This document shows, piece by piece, positions 16,577 through 26,416 of a stretch of 38,130 bases of DNA. Each line of letters opens with the position of its first letter. Positions within the stretch are counted from its first letter, which is position 1. A program made the translations under genes and the position numbers. The notes below the pieces were generated by a model. The model ran no database searches and was not told the DNA's origin. It saw nothing but the letters and a program-made list of their open reading frames with translations. This DNA comes from CAZSMC01 sp964607755 (GTDB lineage Bacteria > Zhuqueibacterota > Zhuqueibacteria > Residuimicrobiales > Krinioviventaceae): contig CAZSMC010000041.1 of NCBI GenBank assembly GCA_964607755.1, forward strand, positions 1 through 38,130. The letters run 5' to 3'.

Positions 16577-17380
16577 TTATCTCTTTTTAAAAATACCTTC
16601 ACCGATCATATTCAAACTCATAGTTGTCATGACAATGGCACTGCCCGGGAAAACCGTTATCCACCATGCAGAAAGTAATGTTTGCCGTCCATCGTGAATA
16701 ATCGATCCCCAGCTTGCCATTGGTGGTTGGACGCCGAGACCTAGAAAGCTGAGAGCAGATTCGATTAAAATCACATCTGCCATTCTTAAAACTGCCACTG
16801 AGGTAATGGTTGCCGCAGCATTTGGAATCAGATGGTGAAAGATGATGTTTCTTTTTTGCAGGCCTGAAGCTCGCGCTTTTAAAATAAAAGGTTCGTTTTT
16901 CATTGATTGCACATCGCCGCGAACCAGCCGGGCAATATCCATCCAGCTCATGAGAGCTAACACGACTATTAACGTAACCAATCCCTGGCCAAACAGCGCC
17001 ATGCATGCTAGTGCCAGAAAAATAACCGGAAACGACAAAAGGATGTCAACCAGCCGCATCAGAATTTGATCTAATAATCCTCCGAAATACCCGGATATGG
17101 CGCCATAAGTCACACCAATTAACACTGACAATGAAACAACACTTATAGCAATCGATAAAGAAATACGGCCGCCTTGCAAAACTCGCGAAAAAACATCGCG
17201 GCCTAATTTATCCGTGCCAAAGAAATGCTGGCACGATGGGAGCTGATAGCTGGCTTTGGAGGACGGATCCAGTTGATCCGGTTTGTATCTGCACAACCAG
17301 GGACCGAGCAGTGATAAAGTCAGGATCAAACCAAAGAGCAATATACCGGTTTTAAATGTCCGTGCGTTCTGGTTCATCAT
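16577..17380 (-). CDS. ABC transporter permease, DppC/OppC-like
   Basis: This 267-residue inner-membrane protein has about six hydrophobic helices. The N-terminal loop FFGTDKLGRDVFSRVLQGGR is the classic DppC/OppC motif, and the coupling loop reads RASGLQKRNIIFHHLIPNA. It forms the translocation channel with the permease encoded upstream. Its start overlaps that gene's stop by 4 bp, so the two are translationally coupled. Confidence 0.93.
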   Translation of the reverse strand: MMNQNARTFKTGILLFGLILTLSLLGPWLCRYKPDQLDPSSKASYQLPSCQHFFGTDKLGRDVFSRVLQGGRISLSIAISVVSLSVLIGVTYGAISGYFGGLLDQILMRLVDILLSFPVIFLALACMALFGQGLVTLIVVLALMSWMDIARLVRGDVQSMKNEPFILKARASGLQKRNIIFHHLIPNAAATITSVAVLRMADVILIESALSFLGLGVQPPMASWGSIIHDGRQTLLSAWWITVFPGSAIVMTTMSLNMIGEGIFKKR

Positions 17381-18351
17381 AGGGCTTGTATTCTCGGGTC
17401 TATGTAGCGGTATAAAACGTCAGAGATTAAGTTTCCGGTCACAACCATCGCGGCTGCCACAAGGTTGACAGCCATAATTACTGGCATATCATTGGCCATG
17501 ATTGCTTCGTAGGCAACGCGTCCCATGCCTGGCCAGGCAAAAATAACTTCTATGACCAGGGCGCCTCCTAATAAAAAAGGGAAATACAAACCGAGCAAAG
17601 TAACCACAGGAACCAAAGCATTGCGAAAGGCGTGCCGCATCGTGACCTGCCATCGAGATAAACCTTTCGCCATTGCCTGTTGAATGTATGGCTGGCTCAT
17701 AAGTTTCATCATGTGAGCGCGAATATAACGGGACGTTGCCGCTGCACCGGTAAGGCCTAAAACAGCAACAGGTAGAATTAAATGACGGATTCGGTCTATA
17801 ACTTGTTTCAAAATAACCGGGTCTTTTAGAAATAGTGAGCTCATTCCGGACGGAGGCAGCCACTGCAATTTAAGGCTGAAAATGAGAATAAAGATCAGCG
17901 CCAGCCAGAATGAAGGGATAGCATAAAGTAAAAGCGTTCCACTGTTGAGTAGCCGGCCAATCAATCGGTGCGACCAAATTCCAGCAAGGATGCCAATGAT
18001 GCTTCCGAGCACAAAATTTACACACAGAGCTGTCAGAGTGAGCTGTAGCGTCGCTGGAATAGCTTCATTCAGGATATCTCGCACAGGGCGATGTTTTGAC
18101 CATGAATATCCCAAATTTCCTTTAGAAAAATTGGAGAACCAGAAGGCATATTGTTTGTACCACGGTTCATTGAGACCCAATTGCTCTCTTTTCTTTTCGA
18201 TTTGCTCTTTATGCATTCGGGGACCAAAGTATTGATTGGTTGGGTCTCCCGGACTCAAATGAAAGATGAGAAAATTTATCAACGTGATGCCAATCAGAAC
18301 CATAACAGCATAAAGCAATCTGATTACAATATTGTAATTATAAAATTTCAT
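17377..18351 (-). CDS. ABC transporter permease, DppB/OppB-like
   Basis: From the ATG at 18351 the product is 324 residues; an in-frame TTG seven codons earlier is less likely because family members begin just before the first helix. It has the typical N-terminal helix followed by NFLIFHLSPGDP, six membrane segments and the coupling loop RYIRAHMMKLMSQPYIQQAM with a later AFRNALVPVVTLLG. It is the first gene of the transporter operon. A near-consensus sigma-54 promoter lies about 270 bp upstream. Confidence 0.93.
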   Translation of the reverse strand: MKFYNYNIVIRLLYAVMVLIGITLINFLIFHLSPGDPTNQYFGPRMHKEQIEKKREQLGLNEPWYKQYAFWFSNFSKGNLGYSWSKHRPVRDILNEAIPATLQLTLTALCVNFVLGSIIGILAGIWSHRLIGRLLNSGTLLLYAIPSFWLALIFILIFSLKLQWLPPSGMSSLFLKDPVILKQVIDRIRHLILPVAVLGLTGAAATSRYIRAHMMKLMSQPYIQQAMAKGLSRWQVTMRHAFRNALVPVVTLLGLYFPFLLGGALVIEVIFAWPGMGRVAYEAIMANDMPVIMAVNLVAAAMVVTGNLISDVLYRYIDPRIQAL

Positions 18352-18528
18352 AGATAACCAGTTCGAAATCAATGGAAAATGCTGTATCTATTTTATTTAT
18401 GTGGCATAAATGGAACATTAAAAATATTACTGGTACAAAAATACCCAATAATTTAATATTCTTTTACATAAAACATAGGCAAAATTTAAAAAAATGGTGA
18501 AAAAAATCATATATTAAACATCTTGTTT

Positions 18529-18542
18529 TTAAAGCGCTTAAA
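18529..18542. promoter_or_regulatory. LacI-operator-like palindrome
   Basis: The sequence TTAAAGCGCTTAAA is symmetric around a central CG except for one position per arm, the usual shape of LacI-family operators. It lies between the divergent transporter and treXYZ operons. No LacI-type gene is in this window. The rest of 18373-18869 is AT-rich and shows only the two promoter candidates listed here. Confidence 0.3.
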
Positions 18543-18617
18543 TTGAGTTAAAATCATGCGTAAAATCTTTTATGCTAAAAAACAGCATTTTGTTTCTGAT
18601 TAACTTTTTAAAGCAAT

Positions 18618-18632
18618 GCACAAGCTATGCCA
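18618..18632 (-). promoter_or_regulatory. Possible sigma-54 promoter of the ABC transporter operon
   Basis: On the minus strand TGGCATAGCTTGTGC keeps GG-N10-GC but has GTGC for TTGC at -12. It would leave a leader of about 255 nt. No GTAACG-type palindrome is seen upstream, so the case is weaker than for the other two sites. Confidence 0.35.
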
Positions 18633-18824
18633 TCAAATTTTATTGTTTTATTAAAGGATAGAAATAATTCTGGAACTGTTCAACAATGAATTTTAAAATC
18701 AAAATAATCAAAGATTGGATTATTTGGAACAAAAAACATGTTGAGGAACAAGATTATTGAAAACCTGATTTAAATAAGTTCAATTTGCCAATATTTTTAA
18801 AAATATAAAAACGGTAATTATTGT

Positions 18825-18830
18825 TATAAT
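18825..18830 (+). promoter_or_regulatory. Possible -10 element for the trehalose operon
   Basis: A perfect TATAAT lies 40 bp upstream of the ATG at 18870. No good -35 is seen at the normal distance, so this may be activator-dependent or fortuitous. AAAGGAG, 8 bp before the ATG, is a strong ribosome site. Confidence 0.3.
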
Positions 18831-18869
18831 TATTTATATTCATGCAAAATAATAAAGGAGTGTCTGTCT

Positions 18870-20996
18870 ATGGATCCTCGAAAAGTGTGGCCCGGAGAGC
18901 CCTATCCTCTGGGCGCAACAGCGGATGAGAACGGTGTTAATTTTGCCATATTTTCCGAATTTGCAGAAGCGGTCGAGTTGTGTTTGTTCGATAGTGAAGA
19001 TAACTCGGAATGTGAACGAATAAAGATGACAGAACGAACGAATATGATTTGGCATGCTTATCTTCCTGATATTAAATCAGGACAGTTATATGGTTACCGC
19101 GTTCATGGACCTTACGAGCCTGAAAAAGGTCACCGGTTCAACCCCAATAAACTTTTAATAGACCCTTATGCCAAATCCATTGCCGGCACAATAGAGTGGG
19201 ACGATGCCCTGTTTGGATATGATCCGCAAAGTCAACAGGCAGACCTGTCGCTGAACGAAAAAGATAGCGCACCTTTTCTGCCAAAGAGTGTTATAGTCGA
19301 TCCATCCTTTGACTGGGAACATGATACCTCCCCGGACATTCCGTTCCATAAAACAATAATTTACGAGATGCATGTCAAAGGCATGACAGCGCGCCACCCG
19401 GATGTACCGCCGGAACTGCGTGGCACCTACAGCGGCCTGACTCATCCTTCGGTGATTGAGCATCTGCTCTCGCTTGGAATCAATGCTGTGGAATTAATGC
19501 CGGTTCACCAATTTGTTGTTGATCGGCACCTGGTTGAAAAAAGGCTGACCAATTACTGGGGTTATAATACGATCGGCTTTTTTGCTCCGGATTCCCGCTA
19601 TTCGAGCAAAGGTGTAAATGGTCAGCAAGTAGCGGAATTTAAAAACATGGTAAAAGAATTTCATCGTCACGGCATCGAAGTCATTTTAGATGTTGTCTAT
19701 AATCACACTGCCGAAGGTAATCACCTTGGTCCGACCCTTTGTTTCCGCGGCATTGATAATTTTTCATATTACCGGCTCGTTCCGGACGATCTCCGATTTT
19801 ACATGGATTATACCGGCACCGGCAATACGTTGAATATGATGTATCCGGGTGTCCTGCAAATGATCATGGACAGTCTTCGATATTGGGTAGAAGAGATGCA
19901 CGTGGACGGATTCCGCTTTGACCTGGCATCTGCGCTTGCCAGAGAGCTGCATGACGTGGATCGTTTGAGCGCCTTTTTCGATATCATCCATCAGGATCCG
20001 GTGATTTCCCAGGTCAAATTGATTGCAGAACCCTGGGATGTTGGCGAAGGCGGTTATCAGGTGGGCAACTTTCCGGTTGGCTGGGCTGAATGGAACGGCA
20101 AATACCGGGACACGGTGCGTGATTATTGGCGTGGCGTCGACCGTACGCTCGGCGATTTGGCGTACCGGTTTACCGGCAGTTCCGATCTGTACCAGGACGA
20201 CGGCCGGCGCCCGACTGCCAGCATCAATTTTGTCACCGCTCATGATGGCTTTACATTGAATGATCTCGTATCCTATAATGAAAAGCATAATGAAGCCAAT
20301 GGCGAAGACAACAAAGATGGCGAGGATTTTAACCGAAGCTGGAATTGTGGCGCCGAAGGTCCTGTGGATGATCCTGACATTAATAATTTACGTGAACGTC
20401 AAAAACGTAATTTTCTTGCAACCTTGTTTCTATCCCAGGGCGTGCCCATGCTTCTGGCAGGCGATGAGATAGGACACACCCAGCAGGGTAACAATAACGC
20501 GTATTGTCAGGATAATGAAATCTCATGGATGAATTGGGAAAATGTGGATGAAGCCCTGCTTGATTTTACGCGTCATCTTGTTAACATTCGTCGAGAACAC
20601 CCGGCATTTCACCGGCGCAAGTGGTTTCAGGGACGACCGATCCATGGAACCCAAGTCAGCGATATTGCCTGGTTTACCCCGGATGGAGAGAAAATGGAAG
20701 AAGAGAACTGGGGAGAAGGGTCTGCAAAATCATTAGGCGTATTTATTTACGGACCTGGTATCCGTAGTGCGGGGCCAAAAGGTGAAAGTATAACGGATGA
20801 TTCTTTTTATGTTATTTTTAATGCCCATTATGAATCCATGGAGTTTAAACTGCCTGAAAAGGCGTGGGCAGAAGAATGGCAAAAAATGATCGATACGAAC
20901 GATCCCGAGTTGAAAGGTGACCGGGTGTTTTCTGCATCACAAACAATAACAGTTGAATCCAGATCTCTCATTTTATTAAAACATGATGAAAATTGA
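18870..20996 (+). CDS. treX: Glycogen debranching enzyme (GlgX/TreX)
   Basis: The 708-residue enzyme hydrolyses alpha-1,6 branches in glycogen or limit dextrins, releasing linear malto-oligosaccharides. It opens with the family's PGEPYPLGATADENGVNFA (CBM48 region), and the GH13 barrel follows. The catalytic set is complete: Asp351 in DGFRFDLAS, Glu387 in IAEPWDVG and Asp459 in TAHDGF. The isoamylase-type FVTAHDGFTLNDLVSYNEKH is present. Its stop overlaps the treY start by 14 bp. The gene order with treY and treZ points to TreX, feeding linear chains into trehalose synthesis, although GlgX in plain glycogen breakdown is biochemically the same. Confidence 0.93.
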   Translation: MDPRKVWPGEPYPLGATADENGVNFAIFSEFAEAVELCLFDSEDNSECERIKMTERTNMIWHAYLPDIKSGQLYGYRVHGPYEPEKGHRFNPNKLLIDPYAKSIAGTIEWDDALFGYDPQSQQADLSLNEKDSAPFLPKSVIVDPSFDWEHDTSPDIPFHKTIIYEMHVKGMTARHPDVPPELRGTYSGLTHPSVIEHLLSLGINAVELMPVHQFVVDRHLVEKRLTNYWGYNTIGFFAPDSRYSSKGVNGQQVAEFKNMVKEFHRHGIEVILDVVYNHTAEGNHLGPTLCFRGIDNFSYYRLVPDDLRFYMDYTGTGNTLNMMYPGVLQMIMDSLRYWVEEMHVDGFRFDLASALARELHDVDRLSAFFDIIHQDPVISQVKLIAEPWDVGEGGYQVGNFPVGWAEWNGKYRDTVRDYWRGVDRTLGDLAYRFTGSSDLYQDDGRRPTASINFVTAHDGFTLNDLVSYNEKHNEANGEDNKDGEDFNRSWNCGAEGPVDDPDINNLRERQKRNFLATLFLSQGVPMLLAGDEIGHTQQGNNNAYCQDNEISWMNWENVDEALLDFTRHLVNIRREHPAFHRRKWFQGRPIHGTQVSDIAWFTPDGEKMEEENWGEGSAKSLGVFIYGPGIRSAGPKGESITDDSFYVIFNAHYESMEFKLPEKAWAEEWQKMIDTNDPELKGDRVFSASQTITVESRSLILLKHDEN

Positions 20997-23631
20997 ACCC
21001 ATTGCGACATACAGAGTCCAGCTCAATCCACAATTTACTTTTGAAGATGCTGCCAATTGTATCGATTATCTGAAAAAATTGGGCATCAGTCATTTGTATT
21101 GTTCGCCGTATCTTCAGGCAGCGCCTGGCAGTACCCACGGCTATGATGTTGTTGATCACACAAATCTTAATAAAGAACTGGGAGGCACCAGAGCTTTTAA
21201 CCAGATGTGTGCCAGGTTAGAAGACCACAAGATGAGCCAGGTGATGGACATTGTCCCCAATCACATGGCGATTACCGGACCGGAAAATCCGTGGTGGTGG
21301 GATGTGCTTGAAAATGGCCCCTCAAGCCGGTACGCTTCTTATTTTGATGTCGACTGGGACCCGCGACAGGCGGTGTACAGCAATCTCGTTCTGTTGCCAG
21401 TTTTGGGCGATCATTACGGCCGCGTGTTAGAAGCGGGTGACATCAAGCTCGTCCACGATGCCGGTCATTTTACATTTCAATATTACGACCATTACTTTCC
21501 TGTTTCTCCGCGTTCTCTTGCCGGTGTTCTTGACGCAGCAGCAAAGCAAATTCGTTCCGATGAATTGGCGTTTATTGCCGGCGCCTTAGACCGCCTGCCC
21601 CTGCCGACGGCGACGGACCGGCAAAGTGTTCAGCGGCGTCACCGGGATAAGGAAATATTGCGCAGCTATCTCGTCGAGTTGTGCAAAGAGGAAAAAGTTC
21701 GCGATGCTATTGATGAGCAAGTGGCTCATATTAATAGCGACCCGGATGCGTTGGATCAACTCTTTAGCGGCCAAAATTACCGCGTGGCGTTTTGGCGAAA
21801 AGCAGAGCAGGAATTAGGCTATCGGAGGTTTTTTGATATTCATGGCCTTGTCGGACTGCACATGGAAGATGTGCAGGTTTTTAATGACACTCACCGGCTG
21901 ATCAAAAAACTGGTCAATAACAGCCAGGTCGATGGTTTGCGTATCGATCACCCGGATGGCTTGTACGATCCGGCTGTTTACTATGAACGTCTGCAGGAAG
22001 CCTGTCCGGACACCTGGGTAGTGGCTGAAAAGATACTTGAATCTGATGAATCATTGCGATCGTCGTGGCAGATATCCGGGACAACAGGGTACGATTTTCT
22101 CAATGACCTCAACGGCATTTTTGTCGATCCTGAGGGCGAGCAAATCCTCACCGGGTTTTATACGCAATTCACTGGTGAGCCTGTGAATTATGACGCGATA
22201 ATTTATGAAAAGAAACACCAGGTTATTGAAGAAATTCTGGCCGGAGACCTCAACCGGCTGAGTTCGCAACTTTTGGATATTTGTGAACTCCACCGGCGCC
22301 ACAGAGATTATACCAGGTATCAGATTCAACAGGCACTCAAGGAAATTGCCGCCTGTTTTCCGGTTTACCGGTCTTATGTTCAGGCAGAGACGCAAAACAT
22401 AGTCCGTGAAGACCGGCGCAATATAGAACATGCAGTAAAGAGTTCCAAACGAGTAAGGGATGATCTTGGCGATGATATTTTTGATTTTATCGGAGACCTT
22501 TTGCTATTACGTTTACGCGGCGAAAAGGAAAGTGATTTTGTGCACCGGTTTCAACAGTTCATTGCGCCGGTCACAGCGAAAGGAATTGAAGATACCGCGT
22601 TTTATTGCTTTAACAGGTTTTTGTCTTTAAATGAAGTTGGCGGCAATCCGGGACATTTTGGCGCCTCTGTGGACAGATTTCATAAAAATCGCCTTGAGAC
22701 GCGAAAGAAATGGCCGTATTCTCTACTAACCAGTTCCACGCATGATACCAAGCGAAGCGAAGATGCCAGGGCGCGCCTGAACGTGTTGTCGGAAATGCCG
22801 GATACTTGGTGCTCCGTTGTACAGCGGTGGTCCGAAATGAATCGCAAGCACAAGGTAAATGATTTTCCCGAAGCCAATACAGAGTATTTATTGTATCAAA
22901 CTATTGTCGGAGCCTGGCCGATTAGTGAAGAACGGTTGTTAGCGTATATGGAAAAGGCAGTTCGCGAGGCCAAAGTGTTCACATCCTGGACAAAGCCGGA
23001 TGAAGGTTATGAAAAGTCTGTGCAATCATTTACAAACGCCATAATGAATGACCAGGATTTTATTCAAGAATGCAAAGATTTTGTAAACACAATTATTTAT
23101 TATGGACGTATCAATTCATTAGCTCAGACTCTTGTCAAACTCACAGCGCCGGGTGTACCGGATATTTATCAGGGCAGCGAATTGTGGGATATCAGTCTGG
23201 TTGACCCGGATAATCGCCGGCCGGTAGATTTTCAAAAGCGGCGCGAACTGTTGAATGAACTTGACAACACCACACCTGAAAACGTCCTATATAAAATGCA
23301 TACGGGTTTGCCAAAAATGTGGGTTATCCAAAAAACGCTGGCTTTGCGAAAACGGCTGCCCAAAGTACTCGGAGCTAAAGGCGCTTACGAACCGCTAAAT
23401 GCTCAGGGTGCCAAAAAAGACCACGTCATTGCATTTATGCGCGGAAAACGCGTTATTACGCTTGTACCCAGATTCATGGCAAAATTGAACAACCTCTGGG
23501 GCGCGACTTTTATTGAACTGCCACCTGGCAAATGGGAACACGTTTTTACTGCGGATATTTTCCGAGGAAAGACAAAGGTCCAGGATTTATTGAAGCGGTT
23601 TCCGGTTTGTCTGTTATCACGGAAAGGATAA
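20983..23631 (+). CDS. treY: Maltooligosyl trehalose synthase
   Basis: TreY rearranges the reducing-end alpha-1,4 bond of a malto-oligosaccharide to alpha,alpha-1,1, giving maltooligosyl trehalose. The protein has 882 residues, within the usual range. It starts ATYRVQLNPQFTFEDAA and contains YCSPYLQAAPGSTHGYDVVD, MDIVPNHMA, Asp322 in VDGLRIDHPDGL, Glu349 in VVAEKIL and Asp588 in STHDTKRSED, all diagnostic. The C-terminus has the family's PGVPDIYQGSELWD. It overlaps treX by 14 bp and precedes treZ by 3 bp, so the three should be translated together. Confidence 0.95.
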   Translation: MMKIEPIATYRVQLNPQFTFEDAANCIDYLKKLGISHLYCSPYLQAAPGSTHGYDVVDHTNLNKELGGTRAFNQMCARLEDHKMSQVMDIVPNHMAITGPENPWWWDVLENGPSSRYASYFDVDWDPRQAVYSNLVLLPVLGDHYGRVLEAGDIKLVHDAGHFTFQYYDHYFPVSPRSLAGVLDAAAKQIRSDELAFIAGALDRLPLPTATDRQSVQRRHRDKEILRSYLVELCKEEKVRDAIDEQVAHINSDPDALDQLFSGQNYRVAFWRKAEQELGYRRFFDIHGLVGLHMEDVQVFNDTHRLIKKLVNNSQVDGLRIDHPDGLYDPAVYYERLQEACPDTWVVAEKILESDESLRSSWQISGTTGYDFLNDLNGIFVDPEGEQILTGFYTQFTGEPVNYDAIIYEKKHQVIEEILAGDLNRLSSQLLDICELHRRHRDYTRYQIQQALKEIAACFPVYRSYVQAETQNIVREDRRNIEHAVKSSKRVRDDLGDDIFDFIGDLLLLRLRGEKESDFVHRFQQFIAPVTAKGIEDTAFYCFNRFLSLNEVGGNPGHFGASVDRFHKNRLETRKKWPYSLLTSSTHDTKRSEDARARLNVLSEMPDTWCSVVQRWSEMNRKHKVNDFPEANTEYLLYQTIVGAWPISEERLLAYMEKAVREAKVFTSWTKPDEGYEKSVQSFTNAIMNDQDFIQECKDFVNTIIYYGRINSLAQTLVKLTAPGVPDIYQGSELWDISLVDPDNRRPVDFQKRRELLNELDNTTPENVLYKMHTGLPKMWVIQKTLALRKRLPKVLGAKGAYEPLNAQGAKKDHVIAFMRGKRVITLVPRFMAKLNNLWGATFIELPPGKWEHVFTADIFRGKTKVQDLLKRFPVCLLSRKG

Positions 23632-23634
23632 AAC

Positions 23635-25371
23635 ATGGCATTTTTCAAAGTATGGGCGCCGCGCGCCCAAAATGTTCGAGTCAAAATAGAGAATTCACTT
23701 TTTAATTTGAACGCCAAAGATCATGGTTGGTGGGAAGCAGAAATTAGAAAAGCAAAAGCAGGTGATGATTATGCATACATTTTAGATGAGCGCGACAAGC
23801 CGCTGCCAGATCCCCGTTCCGCCTACCAGCCGTATGGCGTGCATGGAGCTTCGCGGCTGGTCGATCACAATGCGTTTCCGTGGACAGATTCGGGATTCCA
23901 GCCACAGCCACTTTCTTCAGCGGTGATGTACGAGTGTCATGTGGGCACGTTTACACCGGAAGGCACATTCGAGGCCATGATCCCAAAACTTGATTATCTA
24001 CGCGATCTCGGCATCACGCACGTTGAACTTATGCCGGTCAACGAATTCCCCGGCTCGCGTGGCTGGGGTTATGACGGCGTTGATTTGTACGCACCGCACC
24101 ATAGTTACGGCGGACCTGACGGTTTAAAAAAGCTGGTCAATGCGTGCCATGAAAAAGGACTGGCGGTTTTATTGGATGTGGTCTATAATCATCTTGGACC
24201 GGACGGCAATTATCTCGATCAGTTCGGACCCTATTTTACCGACAGACATCACACGCCATGGGGACGGGCCGTGAATTTTGACACGCCGGGCAGTGATGTG
24301 GCGCGACGGTTTTTTATCGATAATGCGCTGATGTGGCTGCGCGATTATCATTTTGACGGTTTACGCCTGGATGCCATTCACGCGATTGTAGATACCTCGG
24401 CAACGCATATTTTGGAGGAACTGGCAAACGAGGTGGAAGCGCTGGAAGGCTATGTAGGACGACATAAAGTTCTTATCGCAGAGAGCAACTTGAACGATCC
24501 GCGCGTTATTCAGCCCTCCGGATTTGGCGGTTACGGCAACCACGCTCAATGGACTGATGACGTTCACCACGCTCTGCATACGGTTTTGACCGGCGAAAGT
24601 CAGGGCTATTACATTGATTTTGGTTCATTTGCTGATCTTGCCAAAGCATTGAAAAATGCTTATGTGTATGACGGGCAATACTCAAAGTTCAGGCGGCGCA
24701 ATTTAGGCAAACCGCCACATCATCTGAGCGGGCACAAGTTTGTTACTTTTCTGCAAAATCACGATCAGGTCGGTAACCGGGCGCAGGGTGAGCGGTTACA
24801 TGGCATCGCCGGAATTGAACGACTCAAGATTGGTGCTGCCTTGCTGTTTACGTCACCTTTTGTAACATTGATTTTCCAGGGTGAAGAGTGGGCCGCTTCA
24901 ACGCCGTTTTTGTATTTTACCGATCATCAGAATCCGGACCTGGGCAAAGCTGTGCTGGAAGGTCGCCGCCGGGAGTTTGCCGATTTTGGCTGGGACCCGA
25001 AAAGTATTCCCGATCCCCAGGATGAAAAAACATTTCAACGATCCGTTTTAAAATGGCAAGAATGTGAGACCGAGCCGCATCAATCGGTTCTGCAATGGTA
25101 TAAGAAATTGATTCAATTACGTAAACAATTCCCGCAATTAACCGACGGACACCGGCAGGACGTCCTGGTCGATTACGATGAAGAGAAAAAGTGGATCAAT
25201 GTGCAGCGCCGTAACATTTCAACGGCCTGCAATTTATCCGATGATCAACAGGTTATTCCGCTCCCATTACCAGAGAAACCGGTCGTTCTGTTGAAATCCG
25301 CAAATGAGATCAGCATACATGACAAGGGCGTCACCTTACCGCCACAGTCGGTGGCAATTTTTTGGCAATGA
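23635..25371 (+). CDS. treZ: Maltooligosyl trehalose trehalohydrolase
   Basis: TreZ releases trehalose from maltooligosyl trehalose, completing the TreXYZ route. The protein has 578 residues. Its N-terminal CBM48-like domain begins FKVWAPRAQNVRVKI. The GH13 barrel has ELMPVNEFPGSRGWGYDGV, Asp246 in DGLRLDAIHAI, Glu283 in LIAESNLND and Asp377 in LQNHDQVGNR, the typical TreZ set. A C-terminal beta domain follows. Trehalose made this way serves as osmoprotectant or reserve. It is the last gene of the operon; no convincing terminator is seen before the next gene at 25507. Confidence 0.95.
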   Translation: MAFFKVWAPRAQNVRVKIENSLFNLNAKDHGWWEAEIRKAKAGDDYAYILDERDKPLPDPRSAYQPYGVHGASRLVDHNAFPWTDSGFQPQPLSSAVMYECHVGTFTPEGTFEAMIPKLDYLRDLGITHVELMPVNEFPGSRGWGYDGVDLYAPHHSYGGPDGLKKLVNACHEKGLAVLLDVVYNHLGPDGNYLDQFGPYFTDRHHTPWGRAVNFDTPGSDVARRFFIDNALMWLRDYHFDGLRLDAIHAIVDTSATHILEELANEVEALEGYVGRHKVLIAESNLNDPRVIQPSGFGGYGNHAQWTDDVHHALHTVLTGESQGYYIDFGSFADLAKALKNAYVYDGQYSKFRRRNLGKPPHHLSGHKFVTFLQNHDQVGNRAQGERLHGIAGIERLKIGAALLFTSPFVTLIFQGEEWAASTPFLYFTDHQNPDLGKAVLEGRRREFADFGWDPKSIPDPQDEKTFQRSVLKWQECETEPHQSVLQWYKKLIQLRKQFPQLTDGHRQDVLVDYDEEKKWINVQRRNISTACNLSDDQQVIPLPLPEKPVVLLKSANEISIHDKGVTLPPQSVAIFWQ

Positions 25372-25506
25372 TGCCCGCTGCGTTTTGATTCATGCCTGAA
25401 AATTTGTATCTTTTGGGAGTGAATTTGAAATCATTTTCCATGTTGTTGAATCGTACTCCTAAATTATACATCAGATAGCACCCAATTCTAAAGAAAGCAA
25501 AAACAA

Positions 25507-26376
25507 ATGCACATCTCACTCGATTGTATCCCCTGCATTGTCAACAGTTTTTTACGTTTGCTCAATACAGGTCTGCTCCCGGAAAACGAAAAAGAACCCG
25601 CTATGCGACGCGTGCTGCAATTTCTCTCGACTGCAGATTATCAAAAATCTCCGCCGGCTCTTGGGCGAGAAATGCACCGATTGATTCGTTCCATCCTCAA
25701 TAATCCCGATCCTTATAAAGATGTGAAAGTGAAATACAACAAACTCATGCTGGACATGCTGCCGAGATTAAAAGCAATGGTTGACAATGCATCTGATCCT
25801 TTTAATACCGCCTTGCGATTGGCTATGGCTGGAAACGTGATTGATTTCGGTCCGCAAAATCGACTGGATATTATGGACACAATTGAACGTGTCGTTCATG
25901 CTGAACTGGTAATCGATCATTCAAAGTTCTTGAAAACCGATTTGCTGAACGCTGAAAAGATATTGTACGTCGGGGACAACTGCGGTGAAATTATCCTGGA
26001 CAAGCTACTGGTCGATACGATTGGTCATCAAAGTATGACATTTGCTGTTCGGGGGAGTCCGGTTCTGAACGATGCCACGCTGGAAGATGCTCACATGGTT
26101 GGATTAGACCAAAATACCCGGCTTGTCACCACAGGCGATGATTCGCCCGGCGCGGTATGGGAGACTGCTTCTGACGAGTTTCAACAAGAGCTGAAATCCG
26201 CTGATGTGGTGATGGCAAAAGGGCAGGGCAACCTGGAGGGATTGATCGATGTGCAAGCGCCAATCTATTATATTCTGGTTGTAAAATGCGATTTGATTGG
26301 TTCTCGCATTGGCGCTCGAACCGGCGATTTCGTCATCACGCGCTCACCCTCATGGACGAAGAGTAAAATACGATAA
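25507..26376 (+). CDS. DUF89 (ARMT1-like) family protein, putative metal-dependent phosphatase
   Basis: This 289-residue protein has the subfamily I layout of DUF89. The N-terminal Cys pair is in SLDCIPCIVNSF (Cys7, Cys10). The metal-site loop reads YVGDNCGEIILDKLL (Asp157, Asn158). The later motifs are VMAKGQGNLEGL and VVKCDLIGSRIG. Known DUF89 proteins are metal-dependent phosphatases thought to clear damaged or excess phosphorylated metabolites; the natural substrate of the bacterial subfamily is not established. It lies 135 bp downstream of treZ and may be independently expressed. The sequence appears intact. Confidence 0.85.
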   Translation: MHISLDCIPCIVNSFLRLLNTGLLPENEKEPAMRRVLQFLSTADYQKSPPALGREMHRLIRSILNNPDPYKDVKVKYNKLMLDMLPRLKAMVDNASDPFNTALRLAMAGNVIDFGPQNRLDIMDTIERVVHAELVIDHSKFLKTDLLNAEKILYVGDNCGEIILDKLLVDTIGHQSMTFAVRGSPVLNDATLEDAHMVGLDQNTRLVTTGDDSPGAVWETASDEFQQELKSADVVMAKGQGNLEGLIDVQAPIYYILVVKCDLIGSRIGARTGDFVITRSPSWTKSKIR

Positions 26377-26416
26377 ATTTATAAAGTGCTATTGGACTTT
26401 TACGAAAACGTAATTG

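Noticed and set aside
19764..20288. 174-codon minus-strand frame
   Set aside because: It lies entirely opposite treX, whose catalytic motifs are intact; it is a shadow frame.
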